NCBI RefSeq assembly: GCF_044792555.1
Contig: NZ_CP126238.1
Coordinates: forward strand, 186,001-250,000
Length of the DNA stretch: 64,000 bases
Direction of reading: 5' to 3'
Source: Alicycliphilus denitrificans_A
GTDB taxonomy: Bacteria; Pseudomonadota; Gammaproteobacteria; Burkholderiales; Burkholderiaceae_C
This document shows positions 49,785 through 58,953 of this stretch, piece after piece (position 1 is the first letter of the stretch; each line of letters opens with the position of its first letter). A model generated the notes under the pieces. It was given only the letters and a program-made list of their open reading frames with translations, was not told the DNA's origin and ran no database searches. The translations under genes and the position numbers were made by a program.

Positions 49785-50945
49785 TCAGACTCCCAGAATC
49801 ATGGTGGTGTTGCATGAAAAGACCAGGCCGGGGGCGTGGCACAGCGCGAGCTCCGCCTTGGGCAGCTGGCGCTCGCCACATTCCCCGCGCAGCTGGCGCA
49901 CGGCTTCGATGGCCACGAACATGCCGAACATGCCCGGGTGGCCATAGGACAGGCCACCGCCCGAGGTATTGATCGGGAACCGCCCGCCTGGGCCGAGCGC
50001 ACCGTCCGCGACGAAGGCGCCTCCCTCACCGCGTGGGCAAAAGCCCAGCTCCTCCAGCGACTGCAGCACGCCAATGGTGAAATGGTCATAGATTTGCACC
50101 ACATCGATGTCGGCGCGACTCACCCCCGCCATCCGGAAGGCCTGGTCTGCGGTGGCCGCCACGCCGGTATCCAGCCAATCGGCGGTATTGAAGGGCGTGT
50201 AATGGTGGGCATGGGTCTCTGCCGCCCCCAGCACATAGACCGGCTTGCGGCGCAGATCCCGCGCGCGCTCGGCAGACACCACGACCATCGCCCCCCCGCC
50301 GTCGGTCACCAGACAGCAATCGCGCTGGCGCAGCGGCGAAGCCACCACGGGAGAGGCCATCACCTCGTCGATGCTCGTGGGTTCGCGCCGGTAGGCCTTG
50401 GGGTTGAGCTGCGCCCAGCGCCGCGCCGCCACCGCGACCTCCGCCAGGTCCTTGTGCGTCGTGCCATAGCGGTGCATGTGCAGCTGCGCCACCATGGCGT
50501 AATAGCCGATCGGGCTCAGGTGGCCGTAGGGCAGGATGAACTGGCCACGCGGCGTGTGCGAGCCGTCCGCCGCCACCGCACCGCCCTTGCGCGAGCCATC
50601 GGACAGCTGCGTGCTGCCGTAGGTGATCAAGGCCACCTCGCACATGCCCGCGTGGATCGCGGCCATCGCGCGCTGCACGTGCAGCAGGTTGGACATGCCG
50701 CCGACGTTGGTCGAATCGACGAACGCCGGCCGGATGTTCAGGAATTCCGACAGCTGCAGGCTGGAAAAGCGGTCGTCCGTGTGCGCAAAGACCGCGTCCA
50801 CGTCGCGCAGCTTCAGCCCCGCATCCTCCAGTGCCAGCCTGGCGGCCTGGGCCTGCAATTCCAACGCCGACTTGCCCGGTACCTTGCCCAGGTCCGACTC
50901 GGCCACACCGGCGATTGCCACCGATCGGGACAACGAAGACTTCAT
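49785..50945 (-). CDS. Thiolase-fold protein without the nucleophilic cysteine (Ltp2-like candidate)
   Basis: A 386-residue thiolase-superfamily protein. Where thiolases have the active Cys (compare NNNCATGSSAL in the SCP-x-like paralogue), it reads STNVGGMSNLLHVQRAM, with no cysteine. Later motifs are VQIYDHFTIGVLQSLEELGF (Tyr/Asp region) and NTSGGGLSYGHPGMFGMF. Cys-less thiolase folds paired with DUF35 proteins can act as retro-aldolases on hydroxyacyl-CoA (Ltp2). The DUF35 partner is encoded one base downstream. I infer a side-chain aldolase, but a non-catalytic or acyltransferase role cannot be excluded. Confidence 0.85.
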   Translation of the reverse strand: MKSSLSRSVAIAGVAESDLGKVPGKSALELQAQAARLALEDAGLKLRDVDAVFAHTDDRFSSLQLSEFLNIRPAFVDSTNVGGMSNLLHVQRAMAAIHAGMCEVALITYGSTQLSDGSRKGGAVAADGSHTPRGQFILPYGHLSPIGYYAMVAQLHMHRYGTTHKDLAEVAVAARRWAQLNPKAYRREPTSIDEVMASPVVASPLRQRDCCLVTDGGGAMVVVSAERARDLRRKPVYVLGAAETHAHHYTPFNTADWLDTGVAATADQAFRMAGVSRADIDVVQIYDHFTIGVLQSLEELGFCPRGEGGAFVADGALGPGGRFPINTSGGGLSYGHPGMFGMFVAIEAVRQLRGECGERQLPKAELALCHAPGLVFSCNTTMILGV

Positions 50946-50967
50946 GCCCGCCTCTCCTTTTGATTGC

Positions 50968-52128
50968 TTACAAGCTGCGCGCGATCACTTCGCGCATGAT
51001 TTCCGATGAACCGCCGTAAATCCGGTTCGGACGCACGTCCGCATAGGCGCGGGCGATGGGGTATTCGCGCATATAGCCGTAGCCGCCGAAGAACTGCATC
51101 AAGTCGTCGATGGCGCGCGTCGCCTCGCTGGCCCACAGCTTGGCCATGGCGGCCCCATCGGCCGTGAGCGTGCCCTGCAGATACTGCGCCAGGCAACTGT
51201 CCACAAACGCGCGGGTGGCGCAGGCCTGGGTCTTGATGTCCGCCAGCCGGAAGCGGATGAACTGGTTGTCGATCAGCGCTTGGCCGAAGGCCTGGCGCTG
51301 CTTCACATAGTCCACGGTCCAGTCCAGCGCCACCTCCAGCGCCACGGCGCAGCGCAGCGCGATCAGCAGGCGCTCGCGGATCAGCCCGCTCATCGCGTAG
51401 CCAAAACCCGCATTGAGCTCGCCGATCACCATGTCGGCCGGCACGAAGACCTTGTCGAAGAACAGCTCCGCCGTGTCCTGTGCCAGCTGTCCGATCTTGT
51501 CCAGCACCCGGCCGCGCGAAAAGCCGGGGCTGCGGGCATCGACCCAGAACAGGCTGATGCCGCGCGCGCCGGCCTCGGGGTTGGTCTTGGCAAAGACGAT
51601 CACGCGGTCCGCATGGTGGCCGTTGGTGATGAAGGTTTTCTGGCCCGTCAGCTCGAACCCGCCCTCCACCGCCCTGGCCGTGGTGCGAATGGCCTTGAGG
51701 TCGCTGCCCGCGCCCGGCTCCGTCATCGCGAGCGATCCCACCACCTCGCCGCTGGCCATCTTCGGCAGGAACTCGCGCTTTTGCGCCTCGCTGCCAAATT
51801 CCAGCAGATAGGGCGCAACGTTTTCCGAATGCGTGGTGAAGCCGGTCACGCCCGTCGCCAGTGCCCGGGCGATTTCCTCGACCACGATGGCGCTGAACAA
51901 GAAGTCGCCGCCTCCACCGCCGTACTCCTCGGAAATGCCGGGTAGCAGCAGCCCCGCGGTTCCGGCATCACGCCACAGTTGACGGGGCACCAGCCCCTGG
52001 CGCTCCCACTCGGCGTGCGACGGAGTGATCTTGTCGGCGATGAAGCGGGCGACGCTGCTGCGGTAGAGCTCATGGTCTGCGCCGAACATCGGGCGGGCGC
52101 TGCCGGCGTGCGATTGGGTCGAAGTCAT
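50968..52128 (-). CDS. Acyl-CoA dehydrogenase
   Basis: A 386-residue flavoprotein. VGSLAMTEPGAGSDLKAIRT (about 131-150), GQKTFITNGHHADRVIVFAK, QAFGQALIDNQFIRFRLADI and RAIDDLMQFFGGYGYMREYP are standard motifs, ending RIYGGSSEIMREVIARSL. It is close in design to the one at 33840-34982. It lies between the CoA ligase and the cysteine-less thiolase in the minus-strand unit and likely supplies the 2-enoyl-CoA for the hydratase 2 at 53773. Confidence 0.9.
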   Translation of the reverse strand: MTSTQSHAGSARPMFGADHELYRSSVARFIADKITPSHAEWERQGLVPRQLWRDAGTAGLLLPGISEEYGGGGGDFLFSAIVVEEIARALATGVTGFTTHSENVAPYLLEFGSEAQKREFLPKMASGEVVGSLAMTEPGAGSDLKAIRTTARAVEGGFELTGQKTFITNGHHADRVIVFAKTNPEAGARGISLFWVDARSPGFSRGRVLDKIGQLAQDTAELFFDKVFVPADMVIGELNAGFGYAMSGLIRERLLIALRCAVALEVALDWTVDYVKQRQAFGQALIDNQFIRFRLADIKTQACATRAFVDSCLAQYLQGTLTADGAAMAKLWASEATRAIDDLMQFFGGYGYMREYPIARAYADVRPNRIYGGSSEIMREVIARSL

Positions 52129-52176
52129 GCCTTGCTGTCCTTGGAATTCATTGGGGGTCTGTGTGCTCGCCTGCCA

Positions 52177-53730
52177 TCAGTGGGCGATGCGCTGCGCGCC
52201 AGCCCAGTACTGGGCCTTGACCAGGCGCTTGAGCAGCTTGCCGGATTCGGCGCGGGGTAGCGCGGCCACAAAGTCCACGCTGCGCGGGCATTTGAGGGCC
52301 GAGATCCGGTCGCGGCAATACGCGATCAATTCGGCCTGCAACGCCGCACTGGCCTGGTGTGGCGGCTGCAACTGCACCACCGCCTTCACCTCTTCGCCGA
52401 ATTCGGCGTTGGGCACGCCAATCACGGCCACGTCCGCCACCGCGGGATGGGTGTGCAGCACGTTCTCCGCTTCCTGCGGGTAGATGTTGACGCCACCGGA
52501 GACGATGGTGTTGGCCAGTCGGTCGGTCAGGTAGAGATAGCCTTCCGCGTCCAGGTAGCCGATGTCGCCGTACGTGGCCCAACCGTTTTCGTTGTACGCC
52601 TGCGCGGTCTTTTGCGGATCGTTGTGGTATTCGAACCGTGGGCCGCCAGAGAAGTAGACCACGCCGTTGTCTCCCGGTCCGAGCTCCTGGCCGTCCGCGC
52701 CGACGATATGCACCCGGCCGATTTCGGCCCTGCCGACCGAGCCCTTGTGCGTGAGCCACTCGTGCGAATCCAGCGAGGTGCGTCCCACCAGCTCGGTGCC
52801 GCTGTAGTACTCGTACAGGATGGGGCCCCACCAGGCGATCATCTGCTCCTTGACCTCGACCGGGCAGGGCGCCGCCGCATGGATCGCGTAGCGCATGCTG
52901 GACAGGTCATGGCGTGCCCGCACCGCGTCGGGCAGGCGCAGCAGGCGGATGAACATGGTGGGCACCCACTGGCCATGCGTGACCCGGTAGCGCTCGATGG
53001 TCTGCAGCGCCAGCTCGGCATCGAACTTCTCCATCATCACGCACTGCCCGCCGGCGCGCATCACCGCCATGTTCCAGCGCACCGGGGCCGTGTGATAGAA
53101 GGGCGCGGTCGAGAGATAGACGGAGGCCTCGTCGAAGTCCTTCCAGTGCGTGCGCGCATTGCCCTTGCTCGCGAAATGCTTGCCGGCCTCCGCCAGCGGA
53201 CGCTTGATGCCCTTGGGCAGGCCGGTGGTTCCCGAGGAATAGCAGAAATCCAGCCCTTCCATGCGTTGATCGATCACCACGTCGTCGCTCTGGGCGCCGA
53301 TCAGCGATTCATATTCGATGAAGCCTTCGTGCGGGCCATCGAGCACGACGCATTGCGTTGGCAGCTGGCGCAGCGCCTCGGCATCCAGCTCGGCCAGGGT
53401 CTGCACCGAGCACAGCAACATCTTCGCCCCGCAGTCGCGCACGATATGGCTCACCTCCTCGGTCTTGAGGTGGCGGCTGATCGGCGTGTAGTACAGGCCG
53501 CTGCGCTGCGCGGCCCACAGGATCTCGAAGTAGCGCAGATGGTTTTCCAGCATCACCGCGATGCCGTCGCCCGCGCGCAGCCCGGCGCCGTGCATCGCCG
53601 CTGCCAGCTTGCGCGAGCGCAGCTCCAGCTCGCGCCAGGTGACGGTGCGGTCTGAGGGAATCAAGCGATAGGCCACGCCATCCGGTGTGCGTCGGGCATG
53701 GATTTCCAGGGGAGACATCGTGGGGCTCAT
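52177..53730 (-). CDS. Acyl-CoA synthetase / AMP-dependent CoA ligase
   Basis: A 517-residue ANL enzyme. FCYSSGTTGLPKGIKRPLAE is the P-loop (about 167-186), EYYSGTELVGRTSLDSHE is A5, TYGDIGYLDAEG is A7, DRLANTIVSGGVNIYPQEAE is the hinge (NT where most have KD/AD) and AESGKLLKRLVKAQY carries the catalytic Lys. It shares many segments with the ligase at 35060-36628. The first of two in-frame ATGs (53730) was used; 53718 is as likely. It is the CoA activation step of the minus-strand unit. Confidence 0.87.
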   Translation of the reverse strand: MSPTMSPLEIHARRTPDGVAYRLIPSDRTVTWRELELRSRKLAAAMHGAGLRAGDGIAVMLENHLRYFEILWAAQRSGLYYTPISRHLKTEEVSHIVRDCGAKMLLCSVQTLAELDAEALRQLPTQCVVLDGPHEGFIEYESLIGAQSDDVVIDQRMEGLDFCYSSGTTGLPKGIKRPLAEAGKHFASKGNARTHWKDFDEASVYLSTAPFYHTAPVRWNMAVMRAGGQCVMMEKFDAELALQTIERYRVTHGQWVPTMFIRLLRLPDAVRARHDLSSMRYAIHAAAPCPVEVKEQMIAWWGPILYEYYSGTELVGRTSLDSHEWLTHKGSVGRAEIGRVHIVGADGQELGPGDNGVVYFSGGPRFEYHNDPQKTAQAYNENGWATYGDIGYLDAEGYLYLTDRLANTIVSGGVNIYPQEAENVLHTHPAVADVAVIGVPNAEFGEEVKAVVQLQPPHQASAALQAELIAYCRDRISALKCPRSVDFVAALPRAESGKLLKRLVKAQYWAGAQRIAH

Positions 53731-53772
53731 CGGACAGGTCAGGGGCGTTGGGGGCGTAAATGGGTAAAAAAC

Positions 53773-54660
53773 TCAGGCGTTCAGGATGTCCGCCAGGCCA
53801 TGGCTGAGCACCATGCGCCGGCGCTCCTTGGCCCAGACCGCAAAGCGCACCTGACCCTCTTCATGCCAGAGCTGGGCCGTCAAGGTATCGCCAGGCACCA
53901 CCGGCGCCGAAAAGCGCGCGGCGATGCTGCCCAGCCGGCCGGCGTCGTTGCCGCAGGCCAGGCGCACGATGGCGCGCGCCGCCATGCCGTAGGTGCACAG
54001 GCCATGGAGGATGGGCTGCTCGAATCCGGCCTTTCTGGCCGCGGCAGGCGAGGCGTGGATGGGGTTGCGGTCGCCGTTGAGGCGGTACAGCAAGGCGGCG
54101 CTGGGCAAGGTGGGCATGTCCCAACTGGCGTCCGGCTCACGCTGTGGGACGGCGGGCAAGGCGGGCAGGGGCGCGTCGCCCGGGTGCTGCGCCGTAGCAA
54201 AACCACCGTCGGCGCGGCAAAAGGACACATGCTCCACCGTCGCCAGCAGCTGACCGGTGGCCGCATCGCTGGCGCTGCGCCGCGTGACCACCAGCGCCCC
54301 CTTGCCCGCGCCCTTGTCCACGACGTGGCTCACGGAAGTCTGGCTCAGCACCTGCGCGCGGGGCGCCAGCGGCGCGTGAAAGCGCATGCGGTGCTCACCG
54401 TGCAGGATCTGCATCCAGTCGATGCCCGTGCCGGGGGCCGTCGCCCAGGCGCCCGGCGCGCCCACCACCGACAGCAGCGTGGGCATGACGGCCATCGGCG
54501 CGCTGCCATCGCCTTCAAAGACGTAGCGCAGGTCCGCTTCATCCATCGGATCTGCTCCCATGCCCAGGCTGAGTGCGTAGCGGATGCAGTCGGTTTCGTC
54601 ATAGTGATTGCGCTGGTCGGCGATCTGCCATTGGCGCAGGCTGGGGTAGTGGATGGCCAT
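53773..54660 (-). CDS. 2-Enoyl-CoA hydratase 2 (MaoC/MFE-2 type, R-specific)
   Basis: A 295-residue double-hotdog dehydratase. The C-terminal half has the hydratase-2 motif LYRLNGDRNPIHASPAAARK (about 190-209), with the catalytic Asp/His pair, and FEQPILHGLCTYGMAARAIV; the N-terminal half starts YALSLGMGADPMDEADLRYV. It hydrates trans-2-enoyl-CoA to (3R)-hydroxyacyl-CoA. The adjacent SDR (6-bp gap) would oxidise that product. Together the two resemble a split peroxisomal multifunctional enzyme 2. Confidence 0.9.
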   Translation of the reverse strand: MAIHYPSLRQWQIADQRNHYDETDCIRYALSLGMGADPMDEADLRYVFEGDGSAPMAVMPTLLSVVGAPGAWATAPGTGIDWMQILHGEHRMRFHAPLAPRAQVLSQTSVSHVVDKGAGKGALVVTRRSASDAATGQLLATVEHVSFCRADGGFATAQHPGDAPLPALPAVPQREPDASWDMPTLPSAALLYRLNGDRNPIHASPAAARKAGFEQPILHGLCTYGMAARAIVRLACGNDAGRLGSIAARFSAPVVPGDTLTAQLWHEEGQVRFAVWAKERRRMVLSHGLADILNA

Positions 54661-54666
54661 GGCGGA

Positions 54667-55590
54667 TCAGACGGGGTCCCAGTTGAACACTTCAGGGGAG
54701 CGCTCCAGCGGTGTGAAGGCGCGCTGGAGCGCAGGCATGGCGCGATCGGCCAGCGACTGTGCGTCCCAACCCACGCCGCTGTGCACCGAGGCCACCGGGC
54801 GTGGTTGGCTCATGACCATGACCTCGTTGCCGCGCACAGCAAAGATTTGCCCGCTGACGTTCCGGGCCGCGTCGCCGAGCAAGAACGCCGCGACCTGCGC
54901 CACCTGTTCGGGCTTCATCGACTGCATGCGCTCCAGGCGTTTTCTCTCGGCCTCGGTCTCGCTGGGCAGGGTGCCGATCAGACGGCTCCACGCAAAGGGC
55001 GCAATGCAGTTGGAACGCACGTGAAAGCGCGCCATGTCCAGCGCTATCGACTTGGACAGCGCGGCAATCCCCAGTTTGGCCGCGGCGTAATTGGCCTGGC
55101 CGAAATTGCCGACCAGGCCCGAGGTGGACGTCATGTGCACGTAGGCGCCGCCTTCCTGATCCTTGAAATACGGCGCCGCGGCGCGGCTGACGTAGTAGCT
55201 GCCGTTGAGGTGCACATCGATCACGGCCTGCCATTCCTCACGGTTCATCTTGTGAAAAATCCGGTCGCGCAGGATGCCGGCGTTGTTCACCACGCCGTCG
55301 ATGCGGCCGAAGCGTGTGATCGCCGTCCCGATGATGGCGTTGGCCCCCTCGGGTGTGGCCACGCTGTCGGTGTTGGCCACCGCCACCCCCCCGGCCGCCG
55401 TGATTTCATCGACCACTTTCTGCGCCGGCCCGGCATCGCTGCCCTCGCCGCTGCCACTGGCTCCCAGGTCATTGACCACGACGCTGGCGCCTTGCGCCGC
55501 CAGCAGCAGGGCGGTGGCCCGGCCGATGCCATTGCCAGCTCCCGTGACCACCACCACCTTGCCCTGCATGGGGCGTGCTTGTGTATTCAT
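54667..55590 (-). CDS. (3R)-Hydroxyacyl-CoA dehydrogenase-like SDR (MFE-2 type)
   Basis: A 307-residue SDR of the MFE-2 branch. GAGNGIGRATALLLAAQGAS is the NAD motif; NNAGILRDRIFHKMNREEWQ, then HMTSTSGLVGNFGQANYAAAK give catalytic Ser, Tyr and Lys. The 40 extra C-terminal residues (LQRAFTPLERSPEVFNWDP) are seen in MFE-2 dehydrogenase domains. It would oxidise (3R)-hydroxyacyl-CoA to 3-ketoacyl-CoA. Co-transcribed with the hydratase 2. Confidence 0.9.
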   Translation of the reverse strand: MNTQARPMQGKVVVVTGAGNGIGRATALLLAAQGASVVVNDLGASGSGEGSDAGPAQKVVDEITAAGGVAVANTDSVATPEGANAIIGTAITRFGRIDGVVNNAGILRDRIFHKMNREEWQAVIDVHLNGSYYVSRAAAPYFKDQEGGAYVHMTSTSGLVGNFGQANYAAAKLGIAALSKSIALDMARFHVRSNCIAPFAWSRLIGTLPSETEAERKRLERMQSMKPEQVAQVAAFLLGDAARNVSGQIFAVRGNEVMVMSQPRPVASVHSGVGWDAQSLADRAMPALQRAFTPLERSPEVFNWDPV

Positions 55591-55609
55591 CTTCAGTCCT
55601 TCTGTGCGC

Positions 55610-56593
55610 TCAGGGTTTGATGTTGCCGGCGCGAATCACCTCGGCCCAGCGCGTGGTTTCATTGCGTACAAAATCGGCAAATTCCTTGCTGCTGCCGCCA
55701 GTCGCCGTGCCGCCTTGCTGTGCTATGGTTTTTTGCACCTGGGGATCGGACAGCGCCTTGTTGAGCGCCGTGTTCAAGGCCTGCACCGTGGCCGCCGGCG
55801 TCTTGGACGATACGAACAGGCCCAGCCATACCGACACGTCGAAATCCTTGTAGCCCAGCTCCATCAGCGTGGGGGTGTCGGGCAACTCCACGCTGCGCTC
55901 ACGCGTCGTGACCGCAATGGCGCGCAGCTTGCCTGCGCGCACCAGGGGCAGGGCGGTGATGAGGTTGTCCACCATGTAATCCACCTGCCCTCCGACCAGA
56001 TCGGTGAGTGCCGGCGATGCGCCTCGGTACACCACCTCGACCGCCTTGATGCCGGCGCGCTGATTCAGCATCGCGCCCGCCAAGTGCCCGGACGAACCGC
56101 TGGTGGACACCGCCATGGACACGCCATTGGGGTTGTTTTGTGCGTAGGCCTTGAGCTCGGCAATGCTTTTCACCGGCAGCTTGGGGTTGACCACGACCAC
56201 GTCGGGCATGGACAGCACGCGGATCACCGCCGTCATGTCGGCGGCCGTGTAGGGCAGTTTTTCCTGCAATGTGTAGTTGGCGGCATTGGGCCCCAGGCTG
56301 CCCATCACCAGGGTATGCCCATCGGGCTCGGCGCGCAGCATGGTCTGGATGCCGATGGTGCCGCCGGCCCCCGGGTGGTTATCGACGATGACCGGCTGGC
56401 CGACGATGTCGGTGAGCGCCTTGGCCACCAGCCGGCTGGTCTGGTCCAGGATGCCGCCCGGTGAACTGGGCGCCACGATGTGCATGGCCTTGGTGGCCTT
56501 GAAAACCTCGCCCTGGCTGTGAGCGGACAGTGGCAAGGCCAACGACACGGCCGCAATCACCGGCGCACCCAGCTGAAAAATCCTGGTCCACAT
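55610..56593 (-). CDS. Bug/TctC-family periplasmic receptor
   Basis: A 327-residue protein. The signal peptide GAPVIAAVSLALPLSAHSQG is followed by MHIVAPSSPGGILDQTSRLV, QPVIVDNHPGAGGTIGIQTM, VEVVYRGASPALTDLVGGQV and LPDTPTLMELGYKDFDVSVW. The first loop has SSPGG where most have PAGG, so its ligand may differ. It is the first gene of the minus-strand catabolic unit and faces the IclR gene across a palindrome. The other Bug of the unit is at its far end. Confidence 0.9.
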   Translation of the reverse strand: MWTRIFQLGAPVIAAVSLALPLSAHSQGEVFKATKAMHIVAPSSPGGILDQTSRLVAKALTDIVGQPVIVDNHPGAGGTIGIQTMLRAEPDGHTLVMGSLGPNAANYTLQEKLPYTAADMTAVIRVLSMPDVVVVNPKLPVKSIAELKAYAQNNPNGVSMAVSTSGSSGHLAGAMLNQRAGIKAVEVVYRGASPALTDLVGGQVDYMVDNLITALPLVRAGKLRAIAVTTRERSVELPDTPTLMELGYKDFDVSVWLGLFVSSKTPAATVQALNTALNKALSDPQVQKTIAQQGGTATGGSSKEFADFVRNETTRWAEVIRAGNIKP

Positions 56594-56633
56594 GGTTTTG
56601 TCTCCTTGTTTGTTGCTGTACGATTCGGTTTGT

Positions 56634-56665
56634 CCGCTAAGCGGATTTATAAATTCGCTTAACGG
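56634..56665. promoter_or_regulatory. 32-bp near-perfect palindrome, probable IclR operator
   Basis: CCGCTAAGCGGATTTA followed by TAAATTCGCTTAACGG: 28 of 32 positions are self-complementary. It contains the perfect inner palindrome TCCGCT-A-AGCGGA. It lies 41 bp before the Bug ATG (minus) and 156 bp before the IclR ATG (plus), where a repressor could control both genes. Confidence 0.75.
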
Positions 56666-56821
56666 TCATTACAGGCCGAAAAAAACATCATGTCAACCAT
56701 AAAACCCCCTTCTTTCAGCCCCTGGGGGCTTCGTTTCCCATGAACCCCCTCTCTCAGATCGCAGCAAATGCGCCATGCTTGCGCTGCACGCCTTCCTTGA
56801 GGAAAAGAAAGAAACACCACC

Positions 56822-57607
56822 ATGGCCACTCCCGACAGTGAGGGTTTTGTTCGCTCGTTTGCACGCGGCCTGCGCGTGATCGAAGCCATGGGGCACACCG
56901 GTGCGCACACGGTCAGCTCGATCGCGCAGGACACGCAGCTGCCGCGCACCGTGGCGCGGCGCATCTTGTTGACGCTGTGCGAACTGGGCTACGCCTGCCC
57001 GACGCCCGACAAGGGCTTTCGGCTCACCCCCAAGGTGCTCAGCCTGGGCTTGACCTACCTGACATCGCAGCCCTTTTGGGGGCACGCCCAACGGGTGCTG
57101 GAAACCGTGTGCCTGCAGCTGCGCGAGTCCTGCGTGCTGGCCGTGATGCAGGGCAACGAGGTGGTGTTCGTGCTGCGCATTCCATCGACCAAGGTGATGT
57201 CGCCGCACCTGGGAATGGGCAGCCGGCTACCGGCCTATGCCACGGCGCCCGGTCGCGTATTGCTCGCCTATCAGAGTGCCGACTACCAAGATCAGTATTT
57301 CAGCCAGACGGCTCTGCGCCCACTCACCGGGCAGACGCAGACGGACCCCGCCGGGCTGCGCCATGAGTTGGGACTCATTGCCCAGCAAGGCTATGCCTGG
57401 GTCGAGGGGGAATATGACGCGCATGTCAGCGGGCTGTCGCTGCCCGTTTACGATGAGCGCCGCAAGGTGGTGGCTGCGCTGGGCGTGAGTCTGTTGATGT
57501 CTGATTTCGACCGCGCACGCGCCGAGCGGGAGATACTGCCCACCCTGCGCTCCGCGGCCGAGCAACTGTCCGGTTTGGCGCCGAGCTTCCTGGCGCCGGT
57601 GCTGTGA
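56822..57607 (+). CDS. IclR-family transcriptional regulator
   Basis: A 261-residue regulator. The winged HTH spans about residues 8-70 (FARGLRVIEAMGHTGAHTVS, then LPRTVARRILLTLCELGYAC). The ligand domain has LPAYATAPGRVLLAYQSADY and VSGLSLPVYDERRKVVAALG, close to the PcaR/PobR-type IclR branch. It is divergent from the catabolic unit ending at 48291 and is the obvious candidate to bind the palindrome at 56634. It probably responds to an acid or CoA ester of that pathway. Confidence 0.9.
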   Translation: MATPDSEGFVRSFARGLRVIEAMGHTGAHTVSSIAQDTQLPRTVARRILLTLCELGYACPTPDKGFRLTPKVLSLGLTYLTSQPFWGHAQRVLETVCLQLRESCVLAVMQGNEVVFVLRIPSTKVMSPHLGMGSRLPAYATAPGRVLLAYQSADYQDQYFSQTALRPLTGQTQTDPAGLRHELGLIAQQGYAWVEGEYDAHVSGLSLPVYDERRKVVAALGVSLLMSDFDRARAEREILPTLRSAAEQLSGLAPSFLAPVL

Positions 57608-57651
57608 CCCCTGGGCCAACCGCGGTGCAGGGCTGGCCTGCACGCTGCCGC

Positions 57652-58899
57652 TCAACGCCGTAACAGGGGCGAAGAGGGCAGAAACCTGAACGCCAGCGAG
57701 GCCAGCGCCAGCCAGGCGGCAATCGCCAGCAGCACCGCGCGGTAGGGCTCCAGATCCAGTACCGCGGCCCAGCCCGCCACGACGCCGGTCAGCGATTGCA
57801 TCAGCGCCACGCCCAGGAACATGGCCATGGTGAACAGCGACAGGGCGCGCCCGGTCAGCTCGCTGGGGTAGGAGCTGCGCACGTCGGTGTATTGCAGCAC
57901 GCTGTAGCCCGACAGCAGCGCCATGGCGATCATCAGCCCCACCGTGGCGCTGGCATGGTGCAGCAGGGCCATGAGCACGAACAGCAGCGCCATCAGCAGC
58001 GAGCCATTGGCCACCCAGGCGCGCCGCCGCAGGGGGCCGGGGTCCACGCGGCCAAACGCGCCGGGCGTGAACAGAGCGATGAAGGACAGCACCAGGGCCA
58101 CGTTGCCCGTGTCCACGAGGGAAAAGCCATAGCGCTCGATGAGCAGCGGCCCCAGCCACAGGCCGCGCAGCGACAGAAAGGCCGCGTAGCTGGACATGCC
58201 CAGCGCCAGGATGCCCCAGGTGTGGGGCAGGGTGAACAGCGCGGCAAAGCCGCGCAGGGCCTGGCCCCAGCTTTCCTGCGCACGCGGCGGCGCATCGGGC
58301 GATGCGGGCTCGTGCACCAGCGCAAAGATCAGCAGCCACGACAGCGCGCTCAGGGCCGCCAGCAGGCCAAAGCCCGTGCGCCAGCCCCAGTGCTGCACCA
58401 CCCAGGCCATGGGTGTGCCCGTGAACAGCAGGCCCAGCCCGCCCATGCCAAGGCACAGGCCTGAGAAGAACGCAAAGCGCTCCGCCGGGAAATGCCGCGC
58501 AATGAACAGCGTGCAGGCCAGAAAGGCCGGTGAGCAGCCCACGCCGATCAGCAACTGCCCCACCATGAGCCAGCCGTGGCCGGGCGCCAGCGCCGACAGC
58601 GCGGCACCGGCGATGGACAGCGGGGCGGACGCCAGCACCACGGCGCGCAGGCCGTAGCGGTCGAGCGCAATGCCCATGAGCAGCTGCGCCACGCCGAACG
58701 ACAGGCCGAACAGGCCGGCAAACGCGCCCAGCGATGAGGCCGACAGGCCGAAATCCTGCTGCAAACCCTGGGCCACTATGGCGGTGATGGTGCGGTAGGA
58801 CTGGCTCAGGGCAAAGCCCGACAGCAGCGCCAGCAGCATCACCCACAGCGGGTGCGTACGGGAGGGAACGGGTGGGGGAGGCGTAGGAGATGCGGTCAC
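57652..58899 (-). CDS. Major facilitator superfamily transporter
   Basis: A 415-residue protein with 12 predicted helices. The loop 2-3 motif reads GIALDRYGLRAVVLASAPLS, and CLGMGGLGLLFTGTPMAWVV lies in helix 5. The resemblance is to the cyanate/aromatic-acid type MFS carriers. It converges on the IclR gene (44-bp gap with a GTGCAGG/CCTGCAC hairpin at 57625-57643 but no T-run). It is the last gene of the ACAD-CoA-transferase-MmgE-lyase unit, and may import or export that pathway's acid. Confidence 0.87.
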   Translation of the reverse strand: MTASPTPPPPVPSRTHPLWVMLLALLSGFALSQSYRTITAIVAQGLQQDFGLSASSLGAFAGLFGLSFGVAQLLMGIALDRYGLRAVVLASAPLSIAGAALSALAPGHGWLMVGQLLIGVGCSPAFLACTLFIARHFPAERFAFFSGLCLGMGGLGLLFTGTPMAWVVQHWGWRTGFGLLAALSALSWLLIFALVHEPASPDAPPRAQESWGQALRGFAALFTLPHTWGILALGMSSYAAFLSLRGLWLGPLLIERYGFSLVDTGNVALVLSFIALFTPGAFGRVDPGPLRRRAWVANGSLLMALLFVLMALLHHASATVGLMIAMALLSGYSVLQYTDVRSSYPSELTGRALSLFTMAMFLGVALMQSLTGVVAGWAAVLDLEPYRAVLLAIAAWLALASLAFRFLPSSPLLRR

Positions 58900-58953
58900 G
58901 GGAAATTGTGGCGCGCGCCCGGCGCGTTCCGGGCGCGTGAGACTGTCTGGGCT

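Noticed and set aside
53698..55620. Plus-strand frame of 640 codons opposite the hydratase 2 and SDR genes
   Set aside because: Antisense shadow; no domain recognisable and the opposite genes are strongly supported.
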